From Bacillus sp. SLBN-46 (lineage in GTDB: Bacteria; Bacillota; Bacilli; Bacillales; Cytobacillaceae), in the NCBI RefSeq assembly GCF_031453555.1, contig NZ_JAVIZM010000001.1, positions 626,001-690,000 of the forward strand: a stretch of 64,000 nucleotides of DNA, read 5' to 3'. The notes beneath the pieces were generated by a model. It worked only from the letters and a program-made list of their open reading frames with translations, ran no database searches and was not told the DNA's origin. Each line of letters opens with the position of its first letter. Positions within the stretch are counted from its first letter, which is position 1. Shown here one piece after another: positions 44,331 through 52,678 of this stretch. The position numbers were made by a program, and so were the translations under genes.

Positions 44331-44570
44331 CACCACATTTCTTGATAACTGTGGTGTTTTTTTATGGAGGAGTGGGTGTAGTTTTAGTAGTTGACGAGTA
44401 AATAGGGGTTATTGACGAGTAAAGTGTAAAAGTAGACGAGTAAATTGAGAAATAGACGAGTATTTCTCAATTTTGACGAGTAAATCATCAAAACTGACGA
44501 GTAAGAAAGGGTTTCATATAAAATAGGTCATTTTAAAGGTACTTCAAGAGGTGATCAACACATAATTTGA
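44331..44570. repeat. Composite repeat element, copy D
   Basis: A hairpin (CACCACA/TGTGGTG, 44331-44357, T run) is followed by GACGAGTAA motifs at 44393, 44414, 44435, 44455, 44475 and 44496, with the same 21-21-20-20-21 spacing as copy A. Then come CTGACG (44494-44499), 17 bases, TATAAA (44517-44522) and the tail AAAGGTACTTCAAGAGGTGATC-type sequence. The end of the tail and its terminator are missing. It fills the 361-base gap before the alkyltransferase-like gene. Confidence 0.88.
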
Positions 44571-44647
44571 TGGATGATGTACAAAAAGGGCCAGACCTCA
44601 CGTTTAAAGCTCGTATAAGTGAATTTTTAGGAAGATTCATAACCAAA

Positions 44648-44953
44648 TTAACGCTTCCATTGATATTTCTCCAAATCAATCACCCCGCCAAGACCAATCT
44701 CGACGCCTTCCGCTTCCAACGACAGCACCTGCTCGTTATAGGCTTCGTCTTCCTGCAGGGCGATCTGCCCTTTTACGTTGATGACGCGGTGCCAGGGGAG
44801 GCGGTGCTTCTTGCTCATGGAGTGGAGGATGCGGACGACCTGGCGGGCAGCACGGGGGCTTCCAGCGAGGCGAGCGATCTGGCCATAGGTCATGACCTTG
44901 CCTTCAGGGATGCCACGGATAATTTCAATTACATTTTCGGTAAATGGAGTCAT
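44648..44953 (-). CDS. Alkyltransferase-like protein (MGMT fold, catalytic Cys replaced by Trp)
   Basis: This 101-residue protein has the DNA-binding domain of O6-alkylguanine-DNA alkyltransferase: IPEGKVMTYGQIARLAG, then RAARQVVRILH with the Arg finger. The active-site PCHRV is PWHRV here (Trp54), the hallmark of alkyltransferase-like proteins. These bind O6-alkylguanine without repairing it and recruit nucleotide excision repair. It is encoded alone on the minus strand, upstream of and divergent from pcp. Confidence 0.9.
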   Translation of the reverse strand: MTPFTENVIEIIRGIPEGKVMTYGQIARLAGSPRAARQVVRILHSMSKKHRLPWHRVINVKGQIALQEDEAYNEQVLSLEAEGVEIGLGGVIDLEKYQWKR

Positions 44954-45057
44954 GGGTATTGGTTCCTTTCAGTGGCTGGATTTTACAGGAAAATCCTTCT
45001 AATCAGTCTATGAACATTATATAATATTTTGAAAAAAGACAAGAGGGGAAGCAGCAA

Positions 45058-45651
45058 ATGAAAACATTACTTTTAACAGGGTTTGAGCCATTTTTAGAGT
45101 TTCCGATTAATCCGACGGAGAAAATTGTTAAAGAACTTGATGGAGCCTGCATTGGTGTCTATCAAATTAAAGGATTATTGTTGCCGGTGGATTATCGGGA
45201 GGCGGGGGAACGAATCCTAGAAGAAATTAAACAACAGGAGCCAGATGCGGTGCTTTCCCTTGGGCTCGCGGCAGGGCGGTCAACGATCACTCCGGAGCGA
45301 ATCGCCATCAATTGTCGCGATGGCGCGCCTGACAACAATGGTGTCGTGCTGAATGATGCTTCCATCATCGAGGATGGTCAGGATGGTTATTTTTCCACAC
45401 TGCCAATAAGACAATTCGTCAATAAGCTCAATGAGAGCGGATTTCCGGCAAAGGTTTCAAATTCTGCCGGGACGTATCTTTGTAACAATGTCATGTATGT
45501 GGTGCTGAATGAGGTGAAGGACAGGCCAGCGGGATTTGTTCATATCCCAGCGTCACATGAATTGGTGCTGCATGGAAAAAAAGAGATGCCGTCCTGGTCA
45601 GATCGGGATTTATTGGAGGCAGTTAAGGTTATGATTGGCAGTTTAGAATAA
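45058..45651 (+). CDS. pcp: Pyrrolidone-carboxylate peptidase
   Basis: This cysteine peptidase removes N-terminal pyroglutamate from peptides in the cytoplasm (197 residues). The catalytic triad is visible: Glu80 in TITPERIAIN, Cys142 in SNSAGTYLCNNVMY and His162 in GFVHIPASH. The N-terminus LLTGFEPFLEFPINPTE is typical. GGGGAAGC precedes the ATG. Confidence 0.95.
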   Translation: MKTLLLTGFEPFLEFPINPTEKIVKELDGACIGVYQIKGLLLPVDYREAGERILEEIKQQEPDAVLSLGLAAGRSTITPERIAINCRDGAPDNNGVVLNDASIIEDGQDGYFSTLPIRQFVNKLNESGFPAKVSNSAGTYLCNNVMYVVLNEVKDRPAGFVHIPASHELVLHGKKEMPSWSDRDLLEAVKVMIGSLE

Positions 45652-46142
45652 TATTTTTTTGAAAAAATAGCCAATTTTCGCTCGACAAATTTCTTGGGAA
45701 ATATTGCTGGAAATCCTATATTTCCACGCAGAAATCCAGCTATTACAGGCTTTTTCCACATTGTCGAACCGTGTTAAATTGTCCAATTTTCAAAAAACTT
45801 TTGGGATGCCTTGTCCCGTTTGTGGATTTTGTGCATAAACCCGTATCCAAGCTAATAAAATGGTTACAAACCTTTACAAAGAGAGTGTTTGAGGTGAAGA
45901 GTCGTTTGAAGTTAGCGGATATTCAGTCGGGGACATGATTATTCATTGTATTGTCAGAAGGTAGATTACTTTCTGTCGTGTGGAGTTCGACAAGTAACAC
46001 TAAATCGGAAGGATGTCCATTGTAGGCGGACAAATGTCTTTTGATGGTGCCTGACACCCATCCACACGGAAGCAGAATTCGTCGAAGTGATAAGCGGGTC
46101 TCATTTCACACTACTCACATCCATATTAGGGAGGGCGAGAGT
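45652..46142. other. 491-base gap upstream of spoIIID with one dispersed element
   Basis: It holds a GGTGCCTGACACC copy at 46046-46058 with its companions ATGTCCATTG and GGACAAATGTC just before it. Otherwise it is AT-rich with no gene I can support. A 14-codon frame (45894-45938) sits where B. subtilis has the spoIIID leader peptide region usd, but the resemblance is only positional. Confidence 0.6.
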
Positions 46143-46415
46143 GTGCACGATTACATCAAAGAGAGAACTATCAAGATTGGAAAGTATATCGTGGAGACGA
46201 GGAAAACGGTTCGCGTAATTGCGAAGGAGTTTGGCGTATCCAAAAGTACAGTCCATAAGGATTTGACAGAGAGACTTCCTGAAATTAATCCAGAGCTGGC
46301 AAATGAGGTTAAAGAAATCCTAGATTACCATAAATCGATCCGACACCTCAGGGGTGGGGAAGCGACAAAGATGAAATATCAAAAAGAAGAAAAGGAAGGC
46401 GAGGCTGTCAAATAA
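46143..46415 (+). CDS. spoIIID: Sporulation transcriptional regulator SpoIIID
   Basis: SpoIIID is the mother-cell DNA-binding protein that modulates sigma-E genes and sigK. The protein has 90 residues from the GTG at 46143 (GGGAGGG upstream), and the sequence HDYIKERTIKIGKYIVETRKTVRVIAKEFGVSKSTVHKDLTERLPEINPEL is almost identical to B. subtilis, including the helix-turn-helix and the basic C-terminus (KSIRHLRGGEATKMKY). The frame is open upstream, but that part is repeat-derived. mbl follows, as in B. subtilis. Confidence 0.97.
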   Translation: MHDYIKERTIKIGKYIVETRKTVRVIAKEFGVSKSTVHKDLTERLPEINPELANEVKEILDYHKSIRHLRGGEATKMKYQKEEKEGEAVK

Positions 46416-46562
46416 GCCGCAACAACATCAATGGGGTACATGGGTTATCCGTGAAACCTTAAAGGCGTTCTCTTGGAATCCTCCGTCAACAAAATATTTC
46501 CGACAAAATTCTTCAAAATTCCACGTAATTTTTTTAAAACGTTATGGAAATTTTAAGGATTA

Positions 46563-46571
46563 TGATACAAT
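46563..46571 (+). promoter_or_regulatory. Extended -10 promoter element of mbl
   Basis: TGATACAAT lies 54 bases before the mbl start. The -35 region (TTATGG) is weak. Confidence 0.45.
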
Positions 46572-46624
46572 AGAAAATTAGGAAATGCATGTGGAATTCC
46601 GCTTTGAGGAGGAAAGAAAAGAGA

Positions 46625-47626
46625 ATGTTTGCAAGGGATATTGGGATTGACTTAGGAACGGCTAACGTGCTAATTCACGTAAAAGGCCGTGGAATTGTAT
46701 TGAATGAGCCATCTGTCGTAGCAATTGATAAAAATACAAATAAAGTGCTTGCTGTTGGTGAGGAAGCTCGCCGCATGGTCGGCCGTACACCAGGAAACAT
46801 TGTCGCGATTCGTCCGTTGAAAGATGGCGTTATCGCTGACTTTGATGTAACAGAAGCAATGCTAAAACATTTTATTAATAAGTTAAACGTAAAGGGCTTT
46901 TTATCGAAGCCGCGCATTTTGATCTGCTGCCCAACGAACATCACAAGTGTCGAACAAAAGGCGATTAAAGAAGCAGCTGAAAAGAGCGGTGGGAAAAAGA
47001 TTTATCTTGAAGAAGAGCCAAAGGTAGCAGCAATCGGCGCTGGAATGGATATTTTCCAACCAAGCGGTAACATGGTAGTGGACATCGGGGGAGGAACGAC
47101 GGATGTTGCAGTTCTTTCTATGGGCGATATCGTTACTTCTTCCTCCATTAAAATGGCCGGCGATAAGTTTGACATGGAAATCCTCAACTACATCAAGCGT
47201 GAGTACAAGCTCTTGATTGGTGAGCGTACGGCTGAAAATATTAAAATCAACATCGGTACCGTATTCCCAGGTTCTCGCTCAGAGGAAATGGAAATTCGCG
47301 GCCGTGACATGGTGAGCGGGTTACCGCGCACAATCACTGTTCGTTCGGAAGAAATCGAGGGTGCCCTTCGTGAATCTGTGGCTGTGATTGTTCAGGCGGC
47401 GAAAAGTGTTCTTGAGCGCACTCCACCAGAATTGTCAGCGGACATCATTGACCGTGGCGTGATTTTAACTGGCGGTGGCGCATTGCTGCACGGAATCGAC
47501 ATGCTGCTTGCTGACGAATTGAAGGTTCCAGTTCTTGTAGCTGAAAATCCAATGGACTGTGTTGCTATCGGAACGGGTATCATGCTTGATAACATTGACC
47601 GCATTCCTAACCGTAAGTTAGGGTAA
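46625..47626 (+). CDS. mbl: MreB-like cell-shape protein Mbl
   Basis: Mbl is a bacterial actin that guides sidewall peptidoglycan synthesis. The protein has 333 residues from the ATG at 46625. Nucleotide-binding motifs are DIGIDLGTANVLIHVKGRG, VVDIGGGTTDVAVLSMG and ILTGGGALLHGID. The variant FARDIGIDLGTANVL and the location next to spoIIID identify Mbl rather than MreB or MreBH. GAGGAGG lies 12 bases before the ATG, a long spacing. Confidence 0.95.
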   Translation: MFARDIGIDLGTANVLIHVKGRGIVLNEPSVVAIDKNTNKVLAVGEEARRMVGRTPGNIVAIRPLKDGVIADFDVTEAMLKHFINKLNVKGFLSKPRILICCPTNITSVEQKAIKEAAEKSGGKKIYLEEEPKVAAIGAGMDIFQPSGNMVVDIGGGTTDVAVLSMGDIVTSSSIKMAGDKFDMEILNYIKREYKLLIGERTAENIKINIGTVFPGSRSEEMEIRGRDMVSGLPRTITVRSEEIEGALRESVAVIVQAAKSVLERTPPELSADIIDRGVILTGGGALLHGIDMLLADELKVPVLVAENPMDCVAIGTGIMLDNIDRIPNRKLG

Positions 47627-48004
47627 TAACTTTTTTGAAAAATAAGCATCTTTTATTGAGTTCGAGGTGGTATGACATCTAACCAATGGTGTAATAGTCC
47701 CGAACCATACATGAAAAGTCTAATGAAGCAGGCAGGACAAGCCTCAGTCATTGGGCTTTTTTATTTGGCTTGATTCCTATTTAATAGGCGCATTTGTGTT
47801 TTTTTTACATCAATTGACTTTTTTCGCAAAAAATTAATGTGCAATGGGGAATATTTTTTTATAATAGAAGTAATGAAAATTTTTCAACAGTTTGCGAAAG
47901 CAATTTTTATAAAAGAATTCAAGTTACCGATTTTAAAAAAGTTGGTTATAATATGTATAACTCACTGGGCCCATGGGGCAGTCCGGTTAAAGGGGAATTA
48001 GTGA
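47627..48004. other. Gap between mbl and the EpuA-like gene
   Basis: There is no gene. A weak hairpin (AAGCC/GGCTT with T run, near 47744-47766) may end mbl. TATAAT-type -10 boxes occur near 47860 and 47946. In B. subtilis flhO and flhP lie between mbl and fabZ; they are absent here. Confidence 0.55.
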
Positions 48005-48364
48005 ATGTCTGTAAACAATCAAGCCAAGACGAGGGAAGAATTTAAACGAGCTAAATATGAAGAGCAGCAAAAGATAAAGGCTGAAAAGCAAAAAGCCAAA
48101 GATGCCAAGGCTTTGGTGAAAAATGATCGCGCGAAGGTGGATCGTACAAATGAAAAGGTGGAGGCCGCACCACACACCTCCAAACGAATCCGCATTCGTC
48201 TGATTCCCATCTGGCTTCGTCTGGTTCTTTTAGTTGTGTTTACGTTTGTCAGCTTGATGGCGGGAGCAACAGTTGGCTACGGGATTCTTGGCGGTGGAAA
48301 AGTGGCGGATGTTTTTAAACAATCGACCTGGACGCATATTCAAGATTTGGTGGATAAAGAATAA
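48005..48364 (+). CDS. EpuA-like membrane protein
   Basis: This 119-residue protein has a charged Lys/Glu-rich N-terminal half (KTREEFKRAKYEEQQKIKAEKQKAKDAK), a basic RIRIRLIPIWLRL segment and one membrane helix (LVLLVVFTFVSLMAGATVGYGI), ending in GGKVADVFKQSTWTHIQDLVDKE. This is the pattern of the small EpuA family (sometimes labelled RNA polymerase subunit beta in databases), common upstream of fabZ in Bacillus. Its role is unknown. Confidence 0.8.
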   Translation: MSVNNQAKTREEFKRAKYEEQQKIKAEKQKAKDAKALVKNDRAKVDRTNEKVEAAPHTSKRIRIRLIPIWLRLVLLVVFTFVSLMAGATVGYGILGGGKVADVFKQSTWTHIQDLVDKE

Positions 48365-48371
48365 ATTGACT

Positions 48372-48400
48372 GGGAAGGGAACGAAAGCCCTTCCCTTTTG
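48372..48400 (+). terminator. Rho-independent terminator
   Basis: GGGAAGGG and CCCTTCCC form a perfect stem followed by four T, eight bases after the EpuA-like gene. Confidence 0.8.
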
Positions 48401-48460
48401 TGTATCTTTTCGAGTAAAATAGAGAGAATAATACTTGTTACTAGTAGGAGGTACTAATTT

Positions 48461-48895
48461 ATGCTTGATATCGAACAAATTAAAGAAATTATCCCGCACC
48501 GCTACCCATTTTTGCTGGTCGATCGTATTTTGGAAGTAGAAGAGGGCGTAAGAGCGGTTGGGATTAAGAATGTTACAGCCAATGAAGAGTTTTTTAATGG
48601 GCATTTTCCTGATTATCCTGTGATGCCTGGGGTACTGATTGTTGAAGCACTGGCGCAGGTTGGCGCAGTGGCTATGTTGAAAAAAGAAGAGAACCGTGGC
48701 CGCTTAGCATTTTTTGCTGGAATTGACGGCTGCCGATTTAAAAAGCAAGTAAAGCCTGGTGACCAGCTTCGTCTTGAGGTAGAAATTATCCGCCTGCGCG
48801 GACCGATCGGAAAAGGGAAGGCCGTTGCAACGGTTGACGGCGAAGTGGCATGCGAAGCAGAAATTACGTTTGCATTGGGTGAGAAAAAGGAATAG
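48461..48895 (+). CDS. fabZ: 3-hydroxyacyl-ACP dehydratase FabZ
   Basis: FabZ dehydrates 3-hydroxyacyl-ACP in type II fatty acid synthesis. The protein has 144 residues, with the catalytic His48 in [14 protein letters not shown] and Glu62 in VLIVEALAQ, and the N-terminal [20 protein letters not shown] precedes the ATG. It is followed by a terminator and then a repeat element. Confidence 0.97.
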   Translation: MLDIEQIKEIIPHRYPFLLVDRILEVEEGVRAVGIKNVTANEEFFNGHFPDYPVMPGVLIVEALAQVGAVAMLKKEENRGRLAFFAGIDGCRFKKQVKPGDQLRLEVEIIRLRGPIGKGKAVATVDGEVACEAEITFALGEKKE

Positions 48896-48907
48896 GGATT
48901 GGATTAA

Positions 48908-48944
48908 GACGACTGGAAGCCTTGGGCTTTTGGTCGTTTTTTTT
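48908..48944 (+). terminator. Terminator of fabZ
   Basis: ACGAC...AAGCC pairs with GGCTT...GTCGT and is followed by eight T. Confidence 0.85.
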
Positions 48945-48958
48945 AAAGGAAAGAATCC

Positions 48959-49222
48959 CACCACAGTCCTTGATAACTGTGGTGTTTATTTATGGAGGAG
49001 TGGGTGTAGATTAGTGGTTGGCGAGTAAAATGGAGTTATTGACGAGTAAAATAGGAAAATAGACGAGTAAATGCACACATTTGACGAGTAAATCACTGAA
49101 AGTGACAAGTAAGAAAGGAAGTCATATAAAAAAGGAAGTTTTAAAGGTACTTCAAGAGTTGATCAACACATAATTTGAAAAAAGATACTTGATCAAGGCC
49201 AAACGCCTGGCTTTTTAGTGTC
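48959..49222. repeat. Composite repeat element, copy E
   Basis: A hairpin (CACCACAG/CTGTGGTG, 48959-48984) is followed by motifs at 49020, 49041, 49062, 49083 and 49104 (every 21 bases). Then come GTGACA (49102-49107), a 17-base spacer, TATAAA (49125-49130), the tail AAAGGTACTTCAAGAG and GATCAACACATAATTTG, and a partly decayed terminator (AGGC/GCCT with TTTTT). It fills most of the 500-base gap between fabZ and the lipoprotein gene. Confidence 0.9.
49137..49217 (+). ncRNA. Candidate small RNA from composite element E
   Basis: It has the same layout as copy B: a promoter-like pair with five of six matches in each box, then about 80 bases to a hairpin with a T run. The hairpin stem is shorter than in copy B. 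No expression evidence. Confidence 0.28.
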
Positions 49223-49395
49223 AAAGTCTTAAATTTGTTTTTGACACTCCGTTGATTTGAGCGGAAATCAACAGACAATTTTTACAAGCTTTACTGTAAA
49301 TAACTTCAAGCCATCATTTTTTTACCAATGGGAATGATAAAAAAAGACCATGGTAAGTCTAGGTCAATCGAACATGGTGAAAGGGGCTTTTACGC

Positions 49396-49728
49396 TTGAA
49401 GAAAAAGTTATTTATGATGCTTGCGGGTTCTGTCTTATCGGCTGTGTTGTTAGTGGGATGTAATAATGACAATGATGATCAAAATCCACCGTCGCCGACA
49501 AATAATAATATCAATACACCGACAGATAACCGTATGGATAATGATTTAACGCCTAACGATAATAACGATGTCATCGATGACAACATTATCGACAGAAATC
49601 ATTATCCAGAATCAGAGGATAAGAACACGCCAGCAGATAAGGACCCATCGAAAGACAACAATACACCGCAAGAAGACATAATCGAGGATGACATCGACGT
49701 TAACGACAGAGATAACAAAGACGAGTAA
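49396..49728 (+). CDS. Asp/Asn-rich small lipoprotein
   Basis: This 110-residue protein starts at a TTG (49396) after AAAGGGG. It has a signal peptide and lipobox LVGC. The mature part is almost entirely Asp, Asn, Pro, Thr and Glu, very acidic and probably disordered. I do not recognise a family; such proteins may bind cations at the membrane surface, but that is a guess. A clear terminator follows. Confidence 0.75.
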   Translation: MKKKLFMMLAGSVLSAVLLVGCNNDNDDQNPPSPTNNNINTPTDNRMDNDLTPNDNNDVIDDNIIDRNHYPESEDKNTPADKDPSKDNNTPQEDIIEDDIDVNDRDNKDE

Positions 49729-49734
49729 AACAAA

Positions 49735-49762
49735 AAGGACAGGCAATCGAGCCTGTCCTTCT
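49735..49762 (+). terminator. Rho-independent terminator
   Basis: AAGGACAGGC and GCCTGTCCTT form a perfect ten-base stem with a six-base loop just after the lipoprotein stop. The T run is interrupted. Confidence 0.8.
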
Positions 49763-49773
49763 TCAAAATATTT

Positions 49774-49845
49774 GGTGCCTGACACCATTGAGAAATTGTA
49801 GTGTCCATTCCAGGTGGAAAGTGTCCACGGGTGGTGCCTGACACC
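49774..49845. repeat. Direct pair of GGTGCCTGACACC elements
   Basis: Copies at 49774-49786 and 49833-49845 lie in the same orientation, with GTGTCCATTCC and GTGTCCACGG between them. They lie between the convergent lipoprotein gene and the next minus-strand gene. Confidence 0.85.
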
Positions 49846-49863
49846 ATTAGCGAGACATCACTA

Positions 49864-50127
49864 TCAAGTCGCAAAGCCATTCGCAAATAGTACGGCAGCA
49901 AGAACGACTAAGACGATGAAGGCCAGGTAAAGGAGTCCGACGATGATAACCATAATCCAGCCAACGACTTTGCGGCCAGTTTTAATAAAGTAGATTCCTA
50001 AGGCAAATGGCCCGAAGAAAAAGCCTAAAATAGCCCACAGCCATGGACTCTTATTATGTTTCGGCGCGTCCACATATAAGTAAATAGCAATAATAATTTC
50101 AACAATAAAACTAACGATTCCTGACAT
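49864..50127 (-). CDS. Small membrane protein of unknown function
   Basis: This 87-residue protein from the ATG at 50127 (GGGGGGA upstream) has two to three hydrophobic segments: IVSFIVEIIIAIYLYVDA, SPWLWAILGFFFGPFALGIYFI and GWIMVIIVGLLYLAFIVLVVLAAVLF. The middle segment, PWLWAILGFFFGPFALGIYF, resembles small membrane domains widespread in Bacillus. Function unknown. Confidence 0.75.
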   Translation of the reverse strand: MSGIVSFIVEIIIAIYLYVDAPKHNKSPWLWAILGFFFGPFALGIYFIKTGRKVVGWIMVIIVGLLYLAFIVLVVLAAVLFANGFAT

Positions 50128-50275
50128 AACTTCCCCCCTAAAAATAAATTTTTCAACGTACATTTTTAGTATCTCTAGGGAAACGGAAAAAATCAACAAA
50201 AATGTGAATTCATCACTGTAAATAACATAAAAAACCAGTCCGAAGACTGGTCAAGGTCAGAATCAAATGTAACAA

Positions 50276-50707
50276 TTAAGGGTTTTTTACTTTAATCTTC
50301 GGTTTACTCTTCATTTTCTCCTTAAATTCATTAAGAAGAGCAGGGCCCTCCAGCCCTTTTTGCATCAGGCTATCGAGAAGCAACTCTGAGTAATCACTTT
50401 TATTACGGCGGAGATGACCTTCGAACAACACGCTGATGTGCTTTTCAAATTGTTTCAAAGAAACAATCTTCGTCTGAAAATAAGCAGGCGTGTTCTCTTT
50501 CTTCGTAATCACAGCTTCAACGATTAAATCGCGGCTTTGATCGTGAATCGTTTTAAAAAAATCATAGAGGGACAAATCTGTATACGCCTCAAGCAGCCAG
50601 GTGGAGCGCTCATCTTCCTTATTAAGAATCAAGCCGTCTTCTAACGGAACTTCAACCGAAGTTTCACCATCCATAACGTCCAATGAGTATAACTTAAAAG
50701 ATTTCAT
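50276..50707 (-). CDS. ywpF: YwpF-like protein
   Basis: This 143-residue cytoplasmic protein begins MKSFKLYSLDVMDG and contains DGLILNKEDERSTWLLEAYTD, matching the YwpF-like family as I remember it. It lies between fabZ and ssb, as in B. subtilis, which supports the name. The basic C-terminus (KEKMKSKPKIKVK) is noted. Its role is not known. Confidence 0.8.
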   Translation of the reverse strand: MKSFKLYSLDVMDGETSVEVPLEDGLILNKEDERSTWLLEAYTDLSLYDFFKTIHDQSRDLIVEAVITKKENTPAYFQTKIVSLKQFEKHISVLFEGHLRRNKSDYSELLLDSLMQKGLEGPALLNEFKEKMKSKPKIKVKNP

Positions 50708-50951
50708 CGCAACCTCCAGTTACTTTTTTCTAAATTATAACATATGTCGAGCAGAAGCAAATGTCGAAAAATATTTGTCGAGTTATGTAAAAATCATATT
50801 TCGGTGAAATGTAAAGCCACTTTTTGACCAAAAGCTCGGGGATAGCACACTTATCCGCACGAAAAGTACCGGATAAGTCATTTAAAGTCGTTTTACAAGG
50901 GACACCTCAGGGGTCTATGATGGAAACATCAAATAAAAAGGAGTTGAAACC

Positions 50952-51323
50952 ATGATTAATCAGGTCACGCTTGTTGGCCGACTGACGAAGGATCCAGAAT
51001 TAAAGAAGACGCCAGAAGGAATTTCAGTCGCACATGTCACGCTGGCAGTCAGCCGACATTTTCGGAACCAAAACGGGGAGATTGAGGCCGATTTCGTGCA
51101 ATGCGCACTTTGGCGGAAAGCCGCTGAAAACACGTGCCAATACTGCCGGAAGGGCTCTGTGGTAGGAATCACTGGCAGATTGCAAACCCGAAATTACGAA
51201 AATAAAGAGGGAAAAAGAGTGTACGTTACAGAGGTGGTGGTGGAAACAATCCGTTTCCTAAGTGCCAAACCTCACGACGTGGTGACAGAACAAAAAAGGG
51301 AGGAAACGACCGTTGGAGTATAG
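50952..51323 (+). CDS. ssb: Single-stranded DNA-binding protein
   Basis: This 123-residue OB-fold protein has [33 protein letters not shown] and [25 protein letters not shown]. The acidic C-terminal tip (DDDIPF type) of essential SSB is absent, so this is the shorter paralogue that corresponds to SsbB (YwpH), used in natural transformation in B. subtilis. The end overlaps the next small gene by 11 bases. Confidence 0.92.
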   Translation: MINQVTLVGRLTKDPELKKTPEGISVAHVTLAVSRHFRNQNGEIEADFVQCALWRKAAENTCQYCRKGSVVGITGRLQTRNYENKEGKRVYVTEVVVETIRFLSAKPHDVVTEQKREETTVGV

Positions 51324-51537
51324 CAGTGAAGCAGCGAGGAATTTAGAACAGTTACTAGAAACATTGATAAAGATGGTTGGTAAATCCAATCAAAAAATTG
51401 ACAGCCTGGAAAAACGGGTCAGCCAGTTGGAATGGCTCATCAGGGAACAGCAGTTTGAGCAAAGGGACAGAACTCCTATCTCAATGTACACCAGAACCCC
51501 ACAGCATTCTTCTGAAAAAATATCCTTTCACCTTTGA
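51313..51537 (+). CDS. Small coiled-coil protein cotranscribed with ssb
   Basis: This 74-residue protein starts at a TTG at 51313 after GGGAGG, overlapping ssb. Most of it is one predicted helix with heptad-like spacing ([34 protein letters not shown]). I do not recognise a family. The overlap with ssb suggests that it acts with, or is at least translated with, the SSB paralogue. Confidence 0.65.
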   Translation: MEYSSEAARNLEQLLETLIKMVGKSNQKIDSLEKRVSQLEWLIREQQFEQRDRTPISMYTRTPQHSSEKISFHL

Positions 51538-52041
51538 TCCTACATTGATATAATTCGAACATTTTCACCCAAGACATACCCCAACGAGTAGCTTTTCGGC
51601 GAGTTTTTGAAGATTTCCCCGCAACCGGTACCAGTTGTTAAAAAAGAATCAAAGACCTCTCCGTATGAATCCCCGTTTTTTCCGGCTAATCATGGCCGGG
51701 AATTTTTTTTGTAGAAAAAAATAACGGTGTCAGGCACCGACGGATATTTTTTAGGTATAAATTTCAGCCAGCGGGGTAGACTAGTTGTAAAACCCCCCTG
51801 TTTTTTTGATAGGAAGCCGCTGAACACATGTCAGCGGCTTCTTTGATGTTTTAGCCCCTTTTTCCCCGTGTCGGAGAAAAAAGCTCACACAAATGCCTGT
51901 CAAATTTTAAAACTTGTGTTTATGTCGCTAATAAATATTACGAAATACCAAAAAACTAGGTATTCCTTTGCAGGAAAAAATAAAATTATTGTCGAATAGT
52001 AAATATCGATGTCATATATTGTTAAAATTGGAGGTATTTGA
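51538..52041. other. Gap with two terminators and one dispersed element
   Basis: It contains a hairpin (CCGGC/GCCGG with eight T, 51682-51711), a GGTGTCAGGCACC copy (51726-51738), and a strong terminator (GGAAGCCGCTGA/TCAGCGGCTTC, 51812-51846). No gene is visible. Confidence 0.75.
51812..51846 (+). terminator. Strong Rho-independent hairpin
   Basis: GGAAGCCGCTGA and TCAGCGGCTTC form an 11-12 base stem with a short T run. It lies far from the last stop, so it may end a transcript not recognised here. Confidence 0.75.
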
Positions 52042-52449
52042 TTGAATGAAAAGGTTGCCTTAATATTTATCGGAGAACAAGTAAGTAACCAAGAATGCTG
52101 GATTAAAAGCAAGCCTAGTTTTTCTGATGCCATCGTCCTATCAACTCAGTCATCCCATCAAACATCATGCGTTTCCTATCAACACATTCTACTAGATTAC
52201 AAAGCCAATTCGTTTCAAATCTCTGATTCCGATATCCAACTCACCTGTGACAGAGACTCATTAATGATTACACAAGGAAGTAAAAGCAAACAGCTTACGG
52301 AAGAAGAGGTATTTGACATCATCAATAACTTTGCCTTCAAAAAAGGAAATAAAGTTACCTTCCTATGTACCATCCCATACCGTAAAAGCAAAAAAAGAAA
52401 AAAGAACAAGAACCGCGTCCTCGCGGTAGGAAAGAAACTAGAGGTCTAA
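52042..52449 (+). CDS. Protein of unknown function with basic C-terminus
   Basis: This 135-residue protein starts at a TTG (52042) after GGAGGTAT. It has no signal peptide or membrane segment. The N-terminal 90 residues are beta-rich and Ser-rich; the end is strongly basic (RKSKKRKKNKNRVLAVGKK). Codon use looks like that of neighbours. I do not recognise a family. Confidence 0.6.
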   Translation: MNEKVALIFIGEQVSNQECWIKSKPSFSDAIVLSTQSSHQTSCVSYQHILLDYKANSFQISDSDIQLTCDRDSLMITQGSKSKQLTEEEVFDIINNFAFKKGNKVTFLCTIPYRKSKKRKKNKNRVLAVGKKLEV

Positions 52450-52500
52450 TAATTGAAATGCAAGTAAAGTGTCCTTTCCATATGGACACTGTCCACGAGT

Positions 52501-52513
52501 GGTGCCTGACACC
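52501..52513. repeat. GGTGCCTGACACC dispersed element
   Basis: It is preceded by GTGTCCTTTCC, TGGACACTGTCCACG and followed by a second partial GACACCATT, as beside other copies. Confidence 0.8.
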
Positions 52514-52678
52514 ATTCTCTGACACCATTCATCAATGCTGTAAAATGCTGGTGCTGTTATGACACAGAATTGACACTTTCCTTGCAATTAAGACAAAATG
52601 TGATACACATTTAATATTTTTGTAACATAACTGGTACATTAATCTGTTATAAATAGGTTAATAAGGAGGGGGAAGCGT

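Noticed and set aside
44567..45013. 148-codon plus-strand frame opposite the alkyltransferase-like gene
   Set aside because: It is a shadow of the minus-strand gene, which has clear family motifs.
45894..45938. 14-codon frame upstream of spoIIID as a usd-like leader peptide
   Set aside because: Only the position agrees with B. subtilis; start, length and sequence give no real support.
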